Assembly: GCF_023349185.1 (NCBI RefSeq)
Contig: NZ_JAKIKY010000002.1
Coordinates: 1 to 64,000 of the forward strand
DNA: 64,000 bases
Direction: 5' to 3'
Source: Shewanella aquimarina
Lineage (GTDB): Bacteria; Pseudomonadota; Gammaproteobacteria; Enterobacterales; Shewanellaceae
The notes beneath the pieces are model-generated. The model made no database searches, was not told where the DNA came from, and saw only the letters and a list, made by a program, of their open reading frames with translations. Position numbers and translations under genes: made by a program. Shown in pieces: positions 26,088-35,034 of this stretch. Position 1 is the first letter of the stretch. The number at the start of each line of letters is the position of its first letter.

Positions 26088-28913
26088 TTAGCCCTTTAAC
26101 AGCGGCTTGAGGAAGCGCGCCGTGTGGGAACTTGGATGCTCGGCAACCTGCTCAGGCGTGCCGCTGACCAGTATGGTGCCGCCGCCGGAGCCGCCCTCTG
26201 GGCCGAGGTCGACGATCCAGTCTGCCGTCTTGATCACATCCAGGTTGTGCTCGATAACCACTATGGTGTTACCGTGTGCCTTGAGTCTATGCAGTACGTC
26301 CAGTAGCAGCTGAATATCGGCAAAATGCAGGCCCGTGGTCGGCTCATCCAGGATATAGAGAGTCTTGCCGGTATCGCGCTTACTCAGCTCCTTGGCCAGC
26401 TTGACCCTTTGGGCCTCACCGCCCGAAAGTGTTGTCGCGCTCTGACCCAGGCCGATATAGGAGAGACCTACCTCCATCAGGGTTTGTAGCTTGCGGGCGA
26501 TGGCCGGCACGGCGTCGAAGAACTCGCGCGCCTCTTCGACCGTCATCTCAAGTACCTCGTGGATGTTCTTGCCTTTGTAGCGTACCTCTAAGGTCTCGCG
26601 GTTGTAGCGCTTGCTCTTACAGCTATCGCAAGGCACGTACACATCCGGCAGGAAGTGCATCTCCACCTTGATCAGACCATCACCCTGACAGGCCTCACAG
26701 CGCCCGCCCTTGACGTTAAAGGAGAAACGCCCCGGCTTGTAGCCTCGGGTCCGCGCCTCCTGGGTGGCGGCAAACAGCTCACGGATTGGGGTAAAGATCC
26801 CCGTGTAGGTGGCCGGATTAGAGCGCGGCGTGCGGCCGATGGGGCTCTGGTCGATATCCACCACCTTGTCGCAGTGGTCCATGCCGGTGACTTTCTGGAA
26901 AGGAGCCGGCTCATCCACCGTGGCGCCGTTCAGCTGGCGATGGGCGATCTTATAGAAGGTGTCGTTGATCAGGGTCGACTTGCCCGAGCCAGACACCCCG
27001 GTGACACAGGTAAACAGCCCCACGGGAATGGTGAGATCGACATTCTTCAGGTTGTTACCCGAGGCACCGAACAGCTCGATCACTTTGCTGGCATCGTACT
27101 CTGCGCGTTTCTCGCTGATCTGGATCTGCTTCTTGCCCGAGATATATTGGCCGGTTACCGACTGCTCGCAGGCGACGATCTCCTTGAGCGGGCCGTCGCA
27201 GATCACCTGACCGCCATGCACCCCGGCGCCCGGGCCGATATCGATAATATGATCCGCCATGCGGATGGCATCTTCGTCGTGTTCGACCACGATTACCGTG
27301 TTGCCGAGATCTCTGAGGTGGATCAAGGTGTTGAGCAGACGCTCGTTGTCTCTCTGGTGCAGACCGATGGAGGGTTCATCCAGCACATACATGACACCAA
27401 CCAAGCCGGCGCCGATTTGGCTGGCCAGACGGATACGCTGGGCCTCGCCGCCGGATAGGGTATCGGCCGAGCGTGACAGGCTCAGGTAGTTGAGGCCGAC
27501 GTTCACCAGGAAGCCTAGGCGATCGCGCACCTCCTTGAGGATCTTCTCGGCGATCTGTGCCCGCTGGCCGGTCAGGCTCAGCTGCTCGAAGTATTCCATA
27601 GCCTCGCCGATAGACCACTCGGTGAGTCTTGGCAGGTTGAGGTCTTCGATAAACACATGGCGGGCCTCTTCACGCAGGCGCGAGCCACCACAGCTGCTAC
27701 AGGCCTGGGTGTTGATATACTTGGCCAGCTCTTCGCGTACCGCGTTTGATTCCGTCTCGCGGTAGCGTCTGTCCATGTTATTGAGGATCCCTTCGAAGGG
27801 GTGGTTGCGCACCACCACGTCGCCGCGATCGTTAATGTATTTGAAGGCTATGCTCTCCTTGCCCGAACCGTGCAGGACTATGTTACGTATCTTGGCGCTC
27901 AGTTTCTCAAACGGCGCCTCGACATCGAACTTATAGTGCTCCGCCAGCGAGGTGAGCATCTGGAAATAGTAGAAATTGCGTCTGTCCCAACCGCGGATGG
28001 CGCCACCGGCCAGAGAGAGTTCTGTGTTGGTGATCACCCGGTCGGCATCGAAAAACTGCTGCACGCCCAGACCATCACAGGTGGGGCAGGCACCGGCGGG
28101 GTTGTTGAAGGAGAAGATGCGCGGCTCCAGCTCCGCCATAGAGTAACCACAGTGGGTACAGGCAAAGTTGGCCGAGAACAGCAGCTCTTCACCGTCGCCG
28201 TCCATGGAGGCGACCGTGGCGATACCGCCGGAAAGTTCCAGGGCTGTCTCGAACGATTCTGCCAGACGCTGCTGCAGATCGTCACGCACCTTGAAGCGAT
28301 CCACCACCACCTCGATGGTGTGTTTCACGTGCAGCTCCAGCGCCGGGGGATCGGACAGGTCGCATACCTCGCCATCGATACGGGCGCGGATAAAGCCCTG
28401 GGCCGCCAGGCTGTCCAGCAGCTTGACGTGCTCGCCCTTGCGGTCGTTGATCACTGGGGCCAGCAGCATCTGTCGGCTGCCTTCTGGCAGGGTGAGTACC
28501 TTGTCGACCATCTGGCTGACGGTCTGGGCCGCCAATGGTTGGTTGTGAGTCGGACATCTAGGCTCGCCCACACGAGCAAACAGCAGACGCAGGTAGTCGT
28601 AGATCTCTGTGATGGTGCCCACGGTGGAGCGTGGGTTATGGGAGGTCGATTTCTGTTCGATGGAGATCGCCGGACTCAAGCCCTCGATATGATCCACATC
28701 AGGCTTCTCCATCAGGCTGAGGAACTGGCGCGCGTAAGCCGACAGAGATTCGACATAACGACGCTGTCCCTCGGCGTAGAGGGTATCGAAGGCGAGTGAG
28801 GATTTTCCCGAACCCGACAGGCCAGTGATCACAATAAGCTTATCTCTGGGGATCGTCAGGTTGATGTTTTTGAGATTGTGGGTGCGGGCGCCACGAACTT
28901 CAATCTTGTCCAT
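26088..28913 (-). CDS. uvrA: Excinuclease ABC subunit A
   Basis: Damage-recognition ATPase of nucleotide excision repair; 941 residues, as in E. coli (940). Two ABC modules are visible: Walker [13 protein letters not shown] (about 31-42) and [12 protein letters not shown] (about 640), and signatures [16 protein letters not shown] and [16 protein letters not shown]. Zinc-finger cysteines are present (CTHCGYS...[17 protein letters not shown] and CEACQGDG...CDSCKSKRY). It forms dimers that load UvrB onto lesions. It is divergent from the MFS gene. No LexA box of CTGT-N8-ACAG form was found in the 200 bases between them. Confidence 0.99.
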   Translation of the reverse strand: MDKIEVRGARTHNLKNINLTIPRDKLIVITGLSGSGKSSLAFDTLYAEGQRRYVESLSAYARQFLSLMEKPDVDHIEGLSPAISIEQKSTSHNPRSTVGTITEIYDYLRLLFARVGEPRCPTHNQPLAAQTVSQMVDKVLTLPEGSRQMLLAPVINDRKGEHVKLLDSLAAQGFIRARIDGEVCDLSDPPALELHVKHTIEVVVDRFKVRDDLQQRLAESFETALELSGGIATVASMDGDGEELLFSANFACTHCGYSMAELEPRIFSFNNPAGACPTCDGLGVQQFFDADRVITNTELSLAGGAIRGWDRRNFYYFQMLTSLAEHYKFDVEAPFEKLSAKIRNIVLHGSGKESIAFKYINDRGDVVVRNHPFEGILNNMDRRYRETESNAVREELAKYINTQACSSCGGSRLREEARHVFIEDLNLPRLTEWSIGEAMEYFEQLSLTGQRAQIAEKILKEVRDRLGFLVNVGLNYLSLSRSADTLSGGEAQRIRLASQIGAGLVGVMYVLDEPSIGLHQRDNERLLNTLIHLRDLGNTVIVVEHDEDAIRMADHIIDIGPGAGVHGGQVICDGPLKEIVACEQSVTGQYISGKKQIQISEKRAEYDASKVIELFGASGNNLKNVDLTIPVGLFTCVTGVSGSGKSTLINDTFYKIAHRQLNGATVDEPAPFQKVTGMDHCDKVVDIDQSPIGRTPRSNPATYTGIFTPIRELFAATQEARTRGYKPGRFSFNVKGGRCEACQGDGLIKVEMHFLPDVYVPCDSCKSKRYNRETLEVRYKGKNIHEVLEMTVEEAREFFDAVPAIARKLQTLMEVGLSYIGLGQSATTLSGGEAQRVKLAKELSKRDTGKTLYILDEPTTGLHFADIQLLLDVLHRLKAHGNTIVVIEHNLDVIKTADWIVDLGPEGGSGGGTILVSGTPEQVAEHPSSHTARFLKPLLKG

Positions 28914-29115
28914 CTGTCTCTCTGAATGTGCCGAAAAAGAGACTGATTATCGCATAAAAATTGAGTCAGGTCATAGAAAAGCCCAGCCTGTGATCTAGCC
29001 ATGGGGGGAGGGCAATTGCGCATTTTGCTCGCATCTTCAACTTTTCTTTTTGAGCTATTTCTCCGCTTCGTGATAAACTGCGCGACTTATTTATGAATAC
29101 AGATCAGGGCGAATA

Positions 29116-30483
29116 ATGGCCAATAATGGACTGTCTAAGACTGAGAAAAGAGTCGCGTTTTCACTAGCCAGTGTATTTGGGCTACGCATGATGGGCTTGT
29201 TTATGATCATGCCTGTCTTTGCGTTGTACGGACAACACCTTGAGGGATTCTCTCCCCTGTGGGTGGGGATTGCCATCGGGGCCTATGGCCTAACCCAGGC
29301 CATCTTGCAGATCCCCATGGGGATCCTATCGGACAAATATGGCCGCAAGCCTATCATTCTCATCGGTCTGGCCCTGTTTGCGCTGGGCAGCCTGCTGGCC
29401 GCCTCGGCCGATTCAATCTATGGCGTCGTTGCCGGACGTGCCCTGCAGGGGATGGGGGCAATTGCCGCCGCCGTGTTGGCGCTGGCCGCCGACCTGACCC
29501 GTGACGAGCAACGCACTAAGGTAATGGCCATCATAGGCATGTGCATCGGCTTCTCCTTCGCACTTTCTCTGCTGGTGGGCCCTATCGTGGCCGAGCATCT
29601 TGGCCTGTCGGGTCTGTTTGCCATGACCGCGGGCCTGGCGCTGCTTGGCATGGTGATAGTGCAGCTGCTGGTGCCTAACCCCATAGGTCAGGCGCCCAAA
29701 GGCGATACTGTCGCGGCGCCGGCTAAGCTCAAGGCGATGCTCACCGATCCTCAGCTGTTTCGACTGGATGCGGGTATCTTCATCCTGCATCTGGTGTTGA
29801 CCGCCGTGTTTGTGGCGCTGCCGCTGGATCTGGTGGATGCGGGCCTGGCGAAAGAGAAACACTGGATGCTCTATTTCCCCGCCTTCGTGGGGGCCTTCTT
29901 CCTCATGGTGCCGCTTATCATCATTGGGGTGAAGAAGAAAAACACTAAGGCGACCTTTCAGATTGCGCTGCTGATCATGATTGCCGCACTGGCCGCCATG
30001 GCGTTGTTTGCCAATAGCCTGGTGGTGCTGAGCGTTGCCGTGGTGCTCTTCTTTACCGGCTTTAACTATCTCGAGGCATCGCTGCCGAGCCTGATCGCCA
30101 AGTTCTGCCCAGTGGGCGACAAGGGATCGGCCATGGGGGTCTACTCTACCAGTCAGTTCCTCGGTGCCTTCTGTGGCGGCCTGTTAGGCGGTGGTGCCTA
30201 TCAGCTGCTGGGGGCGGCGGGTGTGTTTGCCGTGGCGCTCGGTCTGATGTGCCTGTGGCTGCTGCTGACATTCGGTATGCAAAACCCGGTGTTATTAAAG
30301 AGTTATACCCTGGAAGCCGAAGTCGAAGGCAAGGAACAGGCCCGTGCCATGGCAACCGAGCTGTCGCAGCTACCCGGCGTGGCCGAGGCCATAGTCGTGC
30401 TCGAGGAGAAGGTCGCTTATTTGAAAGTTGATGAGCATTTCGATTTGAGACAGGCGCGAGCTGTGTTAGGCTCTTCCAATTAA
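29116..30483 (+). CDS. YajR-like MFS transporter with C-terminal cytosolic domain
   Basis: A 455-residue major facilitator with 12 predicted helices (about 12-395). The MFS loop motif [20 protein letters not shown] lies after helix 2. The C-terminal 65 residues ([42 protein letters not shown]) form a ferredoxin-like YAM domain, as in E. coli YajR. Most simple efflux MFS proteins lack it. Substrate unknown. The gene order uvrA / MFS / ssb is one I associate with Shewanella; the 73-bp gap to ssb could hold a separate ssb promoter. Confidence 0.88.
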   Translation: MANNGLSKTEKRVAFSLASVFGLRMMGLFMIMPVFALYGQHLEGFSPLWVGIAIGAYGLTQAILQIPMGILSDKYGRKPIILIGLALFALGSLLAASADSIYGVVAGRALQGMGAIAAAVLALAADLTRDEQRTKVMAIIGMCIGFSFALSLLVGPIVAEHLGLSGLFAMTAGLALLGMVIVQLLVPNPIGQAPKGDTVAAPAKLKAMLTDPQLFRLDAGIFILHLVLTAVFVALPLDLVDAGLAKEKHWMLYFPAFVGAFFLMVPLIIIGVKKKNTKATFQIALLIMIAALAAMALFANSLVVLSVAVVLFFTGFNYLEASLPSLIAKFCPVGDKGSAMGVYSTSQFLGAFCGGLLGGGAYQLLGAAGVFAVALGLMCLWLLLTFGMQNPVLLKSYTLEAEVEGKEQARAMATELSQLPGVAEAIVVLEEKVAYLKVDEHFDLRQARAVLGSSN

Positions 30484-30556
30484 CAGATCCACGGCCGAAT
30501 ATGGGCCGAGCATCTGTACTCAATTTAGATTTATAAGATTATCGCAGGAGATTTCA

Positions 30557-31219
30557 ATGGCCAGTCGTGGTGTCAATAAGGTAATTTTGGTCGGTAACCT
30601 AGGGAAAGATCCCGAGGTTCGTTACATGCCAAACGGCAACGCCGTAGCCAACTTTACAGTGGCGACCAGTGAGTCTTGGAAAGACCAACAAGGTCAGATG
30701 CAAGAACGTACAGAATGGCACAACATTGTAATGTATCGTCGTCTTGCGGAGATCGCCGGTGAGTACCTGAAGAAGGGCTCGAAAGTGTATCTGGAAGGTA
30801 AGCTGCAGACCAGCAAGTGGCAGGATCAGCAGACCGGACAAGATCGCTACAAGACAGAGATCAACGTTAACGAGATGCAGATGTTGGATAGCCGTGGCCA
30901 AGGTGGTCAGGGTGGTCAGCAAGGTTATGGCGCGCCGCAACAGCAAAACCAGAACCAGTACGCACCTCAGCAATCTGCGCCGGCACAGCGTCAGCAACAA
31001 CCTCAGCAATCGGCTCCTCAAGGTGGTTATGGTGCCCAGCAACAGGCTGCACCACAGCAGCAAGGTTATGGCGCTCAGCCGCAGCAGGCACCAGCCTATG
31101 CGCCTAAGCCACAGGCCGCACCGCAACAGCAGGCTCCGCAGCAGCGTCCGGCGCCTCAGCCACAACAGAACTTCACGCCGGATCTGGATGACGGTTGGGA
31201 CGACGATATCCCGTTCTAG
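30557..31219 (+). CDS. ssb: Single-stranded DNA-binding protein
   Basis: A 220-residue SSB. The OB-fold occupies residues 1-110 ([55 protein letters not shown]). A long Gln/Pro/Ala/Gly-rich disordered linker (about 112-210) ends in the acidic interaction tip DDDIPF. The linker is longer than in E. coli SSB (177 aa in total) and contains many Gln runs. CAGGAG precedes the ATG. Tetrameric binding of ssDNA in replication, repair and recombination is established for the family. Confidence 0.98.
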   Translation: MASRGVNKVILVGNLGKDPEVRYMPNGNAVANFTVATSESWKDQQGQMQERTEWHNIVMYRRLAEIAGEYLKKGSKVYLEGKLQTSKWQDQQTGQDRYKTEINVNEMQMLDSRGQGGQGGQQGYGAPQQQNQNQYAPQQSAPAQRQQQPQQSAPQGGYGAQQQAAPQQQGYGAQPQQAPAYAPKPQAAPQQQAPQQRPAPQPQQNFTPDLDDGWDDDIPF

Positions 31220-31242
31220 GATTAGGTCGACAAATGTTTGCT

Positions 31243-31268
31243 TAAAACCCTGCCGTGGCAGGGTTTTT
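31243..31268 (+). terminator. ssb terminator
   Basis: AAACCCTGC pairs with GCAGGGTTT around CGTG and is followed by TTCTTTT, 25 bases after the stop. Confidence 0.92.
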
Positions 31269-31414
31269 CTTTTCTTAGACTCTGCCGCGCTATGCTCTTC
31301 TTAGCGCGCGCCGATTGGCGTCATCCCGCGGGAGTGTTCATTTGTTGTCATGCGGTGTAAAATGCGCGCCCAGCCCGAGAGAGGGCGACTGCTAAACTTG
31401 GGTTACCCTTATTT

Positions 31415-32404
31415 ATGTCATCTGCCACTATGCCAACTGCTATTAATCGTACCTTCTCCATTGCGCCCATGCTGGATTGGACCGACAGACACTACCGCTA
31501 TTTCGCGCGCCTGATGTCCTCTGAGCTGCTGCTCTATACCGAGATGGTCACCACCGGGGCGATCATTCATGGCAAGGGCGATTACCTGGCCTATAACCAA
31601 GAGGAGCATCCGCTGGCGCTGCAGCTGGGGGGATCAAATCCTGAAGACCTGGCCAAGTGTGCCAAGCTGGCGGCCGAGCGCGGCTATGATGAGGTTAACC
31701 TGAATGTTGGCTGCCCGTCGGATCGTGTGCAGAATGGCCGTTTCGGTGCCTGTCTGATGGCGGAGCCAGATTTAGTGGCCCAGTGTGTGGCGGCCATGAA
31801 TGAGGTGGTCGACATTCCGGTAACGGTGAAGACCCGCATCGGCATCGACGAGCAAGACAGCTATGAGTTTCTCACCGAGTTCGTCGACAAGGTGAGCGCG
31901 GCTGGCTGCGACACCTTTATTATTCATGCCCGCAAGGCCTGGTTGCAGGGGCTGAGTCCCAAGGAGAATCGCGAGATCCCCGAGCTTGACTATGACAGGG
32001 TATATCGCCTCAAGCGGGATTATCCTCAGCTGAGCATCTCCATCAATGGTGGGGTCAAGACACTTGAAGAGTGCGGCGAGCACCTTAAGCAGTTAGACGG
32101 TGTCATGGTGGGACGTGAAGCCTATCAGAACCCTTACATATTGGCTCAGGTGGATCAACAACTGTGCGGTCAGGATAAGTCTGTGCTGAGCAGAGATGCC
32201 GTTTTGGAGAATATGATTCCCTATATAGAGAAACATCTAGTGTCCGGTGGTCGCCTGAATCATATTACCCGTCATATCACAGGTTTGTATCAGGGCGAGG
32301 CGGGGTCTCGTGCCTGGCGTCGTTATTTGAGCGAGAATGCTCATAAGCCTGGCGCCGGTATCGAGGTGGTCCATCAGGCTAGGGCCAGTATGGATCTTAA
32401 ATAA
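31415..32404 (+). CDS. dusA: tRNA-dihydrouridine synthase A
   Basis: FMN enzyme reducing U20/U20a in the tRNA D-loop; 329 residues. Family motifs: [14 protein letters not shown] at the N-terminus, [18 protein letters not shown], the catalytic [21 protein letters not shown] with its active-site Cys, [27 protein letters not shown] and [11 protein letters not shown], then [13 protein letters not shown]. The [16 protein letters not shown] insertion separates DusA from DusB and DusC. A second in-frame ATG lies five codons downstream. Monocistronic, with its own terminator. Confidence 0.97.
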   Translation: MSSATMPTAINRTFSIAPMLDWTDRHYRYFARLMSSELLLYTEMVTTGAIIHGKGDYLAYNQEEHPLALQLGGSNPEDLAKCAKLAAERGYDEVNLNVGCPSDRVQNGRFGACLMAEPDLVAQCVAAMNEVVDIPVTVKTRIGIDEQDSYEFLTEFVDKVSAAGCDTFIIHARKAWLQGLSPKENREIPELDYDRVYRLKRDYPQLSISINGGVKTLEECGEHLKQLDGVMVGREAYQNPYILAQVDQQLCGQDKSVLSRDAVLENMIPYIEKHLVSGGRLNHITRHITGLYQGEAGSRAWRRYLSENAHKPGAGIEVVHQARASMDLK

Positions 32405-32440
32405 TTGCTGATTAAATAGAAGCTTATCTCATCATTTTCT

Positions 32441-32474
32441 AAAAGAGCCGCTGATAACTTAGCGGCTCTTTTTG
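32441..32474 (+). terminator. dusA terminator
   Basis: AAAAGAGCCGCT pairs with AGCGGCTCTTTT (12 bp) around GATAACTT and is followed by further T residues. Confidence 0.93.
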
Positions 32475-32510
32475 TCTAAATTTTATACTCATTACTAAAG
32501 TTAGTGAAAA

Positions 32511-32603
32511 TTACCAGCCGGTGGTGAAACTCACTATCTTCATCATCTCGTCGTCTTTGCCTTCGCCTAAGTCTTTCACCAAGGTAAACCTATAAATCCT
32601 TAT
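32511..32603 (-). pseudogene. C-terminal remnant of an exported/beta-barrel-like gene
   Basis: The minus strand reads about 30 codons, IRIYRFTLVKDLGEGKDDEM followed by MKIVSFTTGW, then a stop (32511-32513). The frame is blocked upstream by a stop at 32604 and has no start codon. The amphipathic pattern and terminal Trp look like the last strands of an outer-membrane protein, and the composition is clearly coding-like compared with the surrounding AT-rich spacer. I read it as the tail of a gene whose 5' part was deleted. Family not identified. Confidence 0.5.
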
Positions 32604-32690
32604 TTATCAAATGATTATATTGTTTGCGAAAAGTTGGCACACCCCTTGTATTATCCAAGATGTCATAAACGAAATGGAAAGGAAGACATC

Positions 32691-32969
32691 ATGAACAAGC
32701 TAACTAAAGTATCGCTAATCGCCTCTCTACTGGTAGGTGCTAGCTTCTCTGCCTCGGCAGATGACTTTATCCCTACAGATATCACCGCCAAGCTAGAACG
32801 TCATTTGGCGACTCAGATGCAGGAGATGATGGTGACCGCTCAGCAAGAGCTGACACTTTCACTGCAGACGCAGCTATCGGAGTCATTATTCGATACCAAC
32901 CTTAAGCTGGCTGAAACGGCGACTAAGAGTGAAGAGGCGCCAATGAAGAGCGCAATGGTTAAGGAATAA
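32691..32969 (+). CDS. Small secreted helical protein of unknown function
   Basis: A 92-residue protein. ATG 32691 is chosen (GGAAGGAAG a few bases upstream, and the signal peptide MNKLTKVSLIASLLVGASFSASA starts here); the frame runs 19 codons further upstream without support. The mature 70 residues are Gln/Glu/Thr/Leu-rich and predicted helical (LERHLATQMQEMMVTAQQEL, LQTQLSESLFDTNLKLAETA), possibly a coiled coil. It ends SAMVKE. First of four small genes (32691-33751) that appear to form one unit. No family recognised. Confidence 0.68.
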   Translation: MNKLTKVSLIASLLVGASFSASADDFIPTDITAKLERHLATQMQEMMVTAQQELTLSLQTQLSESLFDTNLKLAETATKSEEAPMKSAMVKE

Positions 32970-33021
32970 ACTGGTTAAGTCATCACTTTGGTTAAGGAAT
33001 ACCACTGATTAGGGAATCATT

Positions 33022-33126
33022 ATGACTTATCTGTTTGAGTTGGCAGCACTGTTACTGCTCCCTGTTTTGAGCTTCGCGCTCTGCGCAACCTTAGTCTGTA
33101 CCCTGAAATGGCATAAGGTGTTATAG
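33022..33126 (+). CDS. 34-residue single-pass membrane peptide
   Basis: A short frame from an ATG with AGGGAAT upstream encodes MTYLFELAALLLLPVLSFAL then CATLVCTLKWHKVL. One hydrophobic helix of about 25 residues is followed by a basic WHKVL tail, with two cysteines in the helix. It lies between the secreted helical protein and the PspC-like gene, spaced 52 and 40 bp from them. Position, start signal and composition support translation but do not prove it. No homologue recognised. Confidence 0.45.
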   Translation: MTYLFELAALLLLPVLSFALCATLVCTLKWHKVL

Positions 33127-33166
33127 CCGGGGCTCACGATTTTGTTGATAGTGAAGGACACATATT

Positions 33167-33373
33167 ATGAATATCGATGATCTGGTTAGAAGGTTAAAGA
33201 ATCCCCGCAGCATGGTATGTGGTGTGGCGGCGATGACGGCAGACAAATTTGCCTGGTCTTGCCTGTGGACACGTGTGGTCTGGGCCGTGGCAGCCTTTAT
33301 GAATCCGGCTTTCGTCTTGTTAGTTTATTTTGTCTTGGCGCTGGTGCTACCGAAATGGAAACCAGGCTACTAG
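33167..33373 (+). CDS. PspC-domain small membrane protein
   Basis: A 68-residue protein resembling the PspC domain: an N-terminal RRLKNPRSMVCGVAAMTADKFAW (compare the usual R..I.GVCAGLA.Y.GW), then WTRVVWAVAAFMNPAFVLLVYFVLALVLPKW with a membrane hairpin and the typical LP-K/R end. PspC proteins link envelope stress to phage-shock responses or act as anti-sigma-like membrane factors. No pspA, pspB or pspF is nearby, so this may be a stand-alone PspC-like protein. AAGGACA lies upstream of the ATG. The next gene starts 9 bp after the stop. Confidence 0.7.
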   Translation: MNIDDLVRRLKNPRSMVCGVAAMTADKFAWSCLWTRVVWAVAAFMNPAFVLLVYFVLALVLPKWKPGY

Positions 33374-33382
33374 CCTTTTGGG

Positions 33383-33751
33383 ATGATGAGCGTGAAGGGA
33401 CGTACGAATTTACAAAAAGCGCTGGATATCCTGCTGGCCTTGGGGGTCTTCCTCTTTGTTGCAGCGGTGCTGTTGACGCTAGGACATTATTTTGAAGCGC
33501 GTTGGTTTTATATCAGCCTGGAGTCCCCTCAGTGGATCGACATTGGCCTGTGGAGTACGGCGCTGGTCAGTGCCCTGTTATTGATTCTGTTACTCTGGCT
33601 CACCCTGGCCTTTAGTTTTATCGCCCTGGTCTCCTCTTTCTGTGTGCTGAGTGCCATCGCCATGTTGTTTGCCGGTTTTTCGCTGTTTTGGCCGATTATT
33701 CTCTTATTGCTCGCCGCCTGGGGCGTAGGCCAAGCCAGCCGGGTCGACTAG
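33383..33751 (+). CDS. Small polytopic membrane protein of unknown function
   Basis: A 122-residue protein with a short basic N-terminus (MSVKGRTNLQKAL) and three or four predicted membrane helices (about 13-33, 50-75, 76-98, 99-115), ending QASRVD. A second ATG directly follows the first. It starts 9 bp after the PspC-like gene, so cotranslation is likely and a shared envelope role is plausible. No named family recognised. The 3' end converges on the enoyl-CoA hydratase-family gene 15 bp away, without an obvious terminator. Confidence 0.7.
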   Translation: MMSVKGRTNLQKALDILLALGVFLFVAAVLLTLGHYFEARWFYISLESPQWIDIGLWSTALVSALLLILLLWLTLAFSFIALVSSFCVLSAIAMLFAGFSLFWPIILLLLAAWGVGQASRVD

Positions 33752-33766
33752 CCTGGCCCAATTTCT

Positions 33767-34504
33767 TTATTTGCTCAGGAAGGCGTTAAATTGCGCCTTG
33801 GCCTCGTCACTCTGCAGGCGAATGGCAAACTCTTCCAACTCTTTTAGCATCTGCTCTCTTATTGGCGCCTTATCGCCACGTATTAGCCTGCGACTGGCTC
33901 TGAGTGCCTGAGGTGGCTTCTTCGCCAGCTTGATGCTTTGGTTCAGGGCATGGCTCATCAATTTATCGCTTGGCAGCAGATCGTTGATAAGCCCTATCGA
34001 TAGGGCGCTCTGGGCATCGAAGGCCTCACCGAGCAGCAGCAATTCGCTGGCCTTGGCCTGCCCGACCAGACGGGGCAGCAGTAGGCTAGCACCGGCCTCA
34101 GGCACCAGTGCTAGGTTGACGAAGGGAAGCTGAAACTTAGCCGTGTTGTCGGCGTAGATGAGGTCGCAATGCAGCAGCAGGGTAGTGCCTATGCCGACGG
34201 CCGGGCCGCTGACCGCAGCAACCAAAGGTTTAGTCAGATCCAGCAGGCTGAACAGAAACTTGAATGCCGGATGATCTGGCCCTAAGTCACTATTTTTTAA
34301 AAAGTCAGCAACATCGTTGCCCGAGGTGAAACAATCGCCTTCACCTTTGAGGAGAAAGGCGTTAATTCCGTTGTCTGACTCCCCTTGGATAAGGTATTCT
34401 GTGAGCTGAGTATACATCTCAAGGTTAAGCGCATTACGTTTTTCGGGGCGATTGATCGTGATGATGCGTACGCCCTGCTCATCCTGAAATTGAATGTTAC
34501 TCAT
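33767..34504 (-). CDS. Enoyl-CoA hydratase/isomerase-family protein (probably isomerase-like)
   Basis: A 245-residue crotonase-fold protein: ITINRPEKRNALNLEMY, GDCFTSGNDVADFL (oxyanion-hole strand) and VSGPAVGIGTTLLLHCDLIYA. The two glutamates of classical hydratases are absent: the first position (GGGCE-like) is Thr in GIGTTLLL, and the second (QPE-like) is Phe in QLPFVNLALVPEAG. The Glu in VPEAGAS is placed as in some delta3,delta2-enoyl-CoA isomerases. Isomerase or other crotonase chemistry is therefore more likely than hydration; this is inference from motif alignment by eye. It is divergent from the copper chaperone gene. Confidence 0.88.
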   Translation of the reverse strand: MSNIQFQDEQGVRIITINRPEKRNALNLEMYTQLTEYLIQGESDNGINAFLLKGEGDCFTSGNDVADFLKNSDLGPDHPAFKFLFSLLDLTKPLVAAVSGPAVGIGTTLLLHCDLIYADNTAKFQLPFVNLALVPEAGASLLLPRLVGQAKASELLLLGEAFDAQSALSIGLINDLLPSDKLMSHALNQSIKLAKKPPQALRASRRLIRGDKAPIREQMLKELEEFAIRLQSDEAKAQFNAFLSK

Positions 34505-34554
34505 GGGTCAATAATCCTTATATGGCAAATGGGGTTAAAAAGGAGTTTAAGGCA

Positions 34555-35022
34555 TTGAAACAGATTTTCAAACACGCGTTTAATTTTGTCCTGCTATCAT
34601 GCACTTCATTTTCCGTATTGGCAAACGTCATGTTTGTCGATGGCTATGTCAGGGCCATGCCGCCGAGCGTGCCCAATAGTGCCGCCTATTTCACCCTGAT
34701 GAACCACGGGCCTGAGGTCGACCTTGTCGGCGTCGAGACCGAGGTAGCCGCCGAGGCGCAGCTGCACACCCTGGTGGAAGAAGAAGGCGTGGTGAAGATG
34801 CGTCAACTCCCCAAATTTACCCTGGCCAGTCACGGCAACCTTGAGCTCATGCCTTCGGGCAAACATGTGATGTTATTGGGATTAAAAAAACCGCTGACGG
34901 AAGGACAGGAAGTGGTGTTGAGGCTAAAGTTTAGCGATGGCAGCGAGCAGCAAGTAACGCTGCCGGTGAGCAAGCAAGCGATGGCGACACAAGATGATGG
35001 CCAGCACCATCATCACCATTAA
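34555..35022 (+). CDS. PCu(A)C-family periplasmic copper chaperone
   Basis: A periplasmic Cu(I) chaperone likely to deliver copper to cytochrome oxidase. The family pattern H-M-H-M is visible: His in EAQLHTLVEEEG, Met in VVKMRQL, then SHGNLELMPSGKHVMLLGLKKPL. The start is uncertain. TTG 34555 has AGGAG nine bases upstream and begins a clean signal peptide (KQIFKHAFNFVLLSCTSFSVLA); an in-frame ATG at 34522 adds 11 residues but lacks a good ribosome site. The protein ends in GQHHHHH, a natural poly-His tail that may bind metal. It is followed after 12 bp by the DUF2333 gene. Confidence 0.85.
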   Translation: MKQIFKHAFNFVLLSCTSFSVLANVMFVDGYVRAMPPSVPNSAAYFTLMNHGPEVDLVGVETEVAAEAQLHTLVEEEGVVKMRQLPKFTLASHGNLELMPSGKHVMLLGLKKPLTEGQEVVLRLKFSDGSEQQVTLPVSKQAMATQDDGQHHHHH

Positions 35023-35034
35023 TGGAGTAAGAGT

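Noticed and set aside
26655-28799. Long plus-strand frames (267 and 332 codons) opposite uvrA
   Set aside because: Antisense shadows of uvrA, which is full length with all motifs; no start signal or family resemblance.
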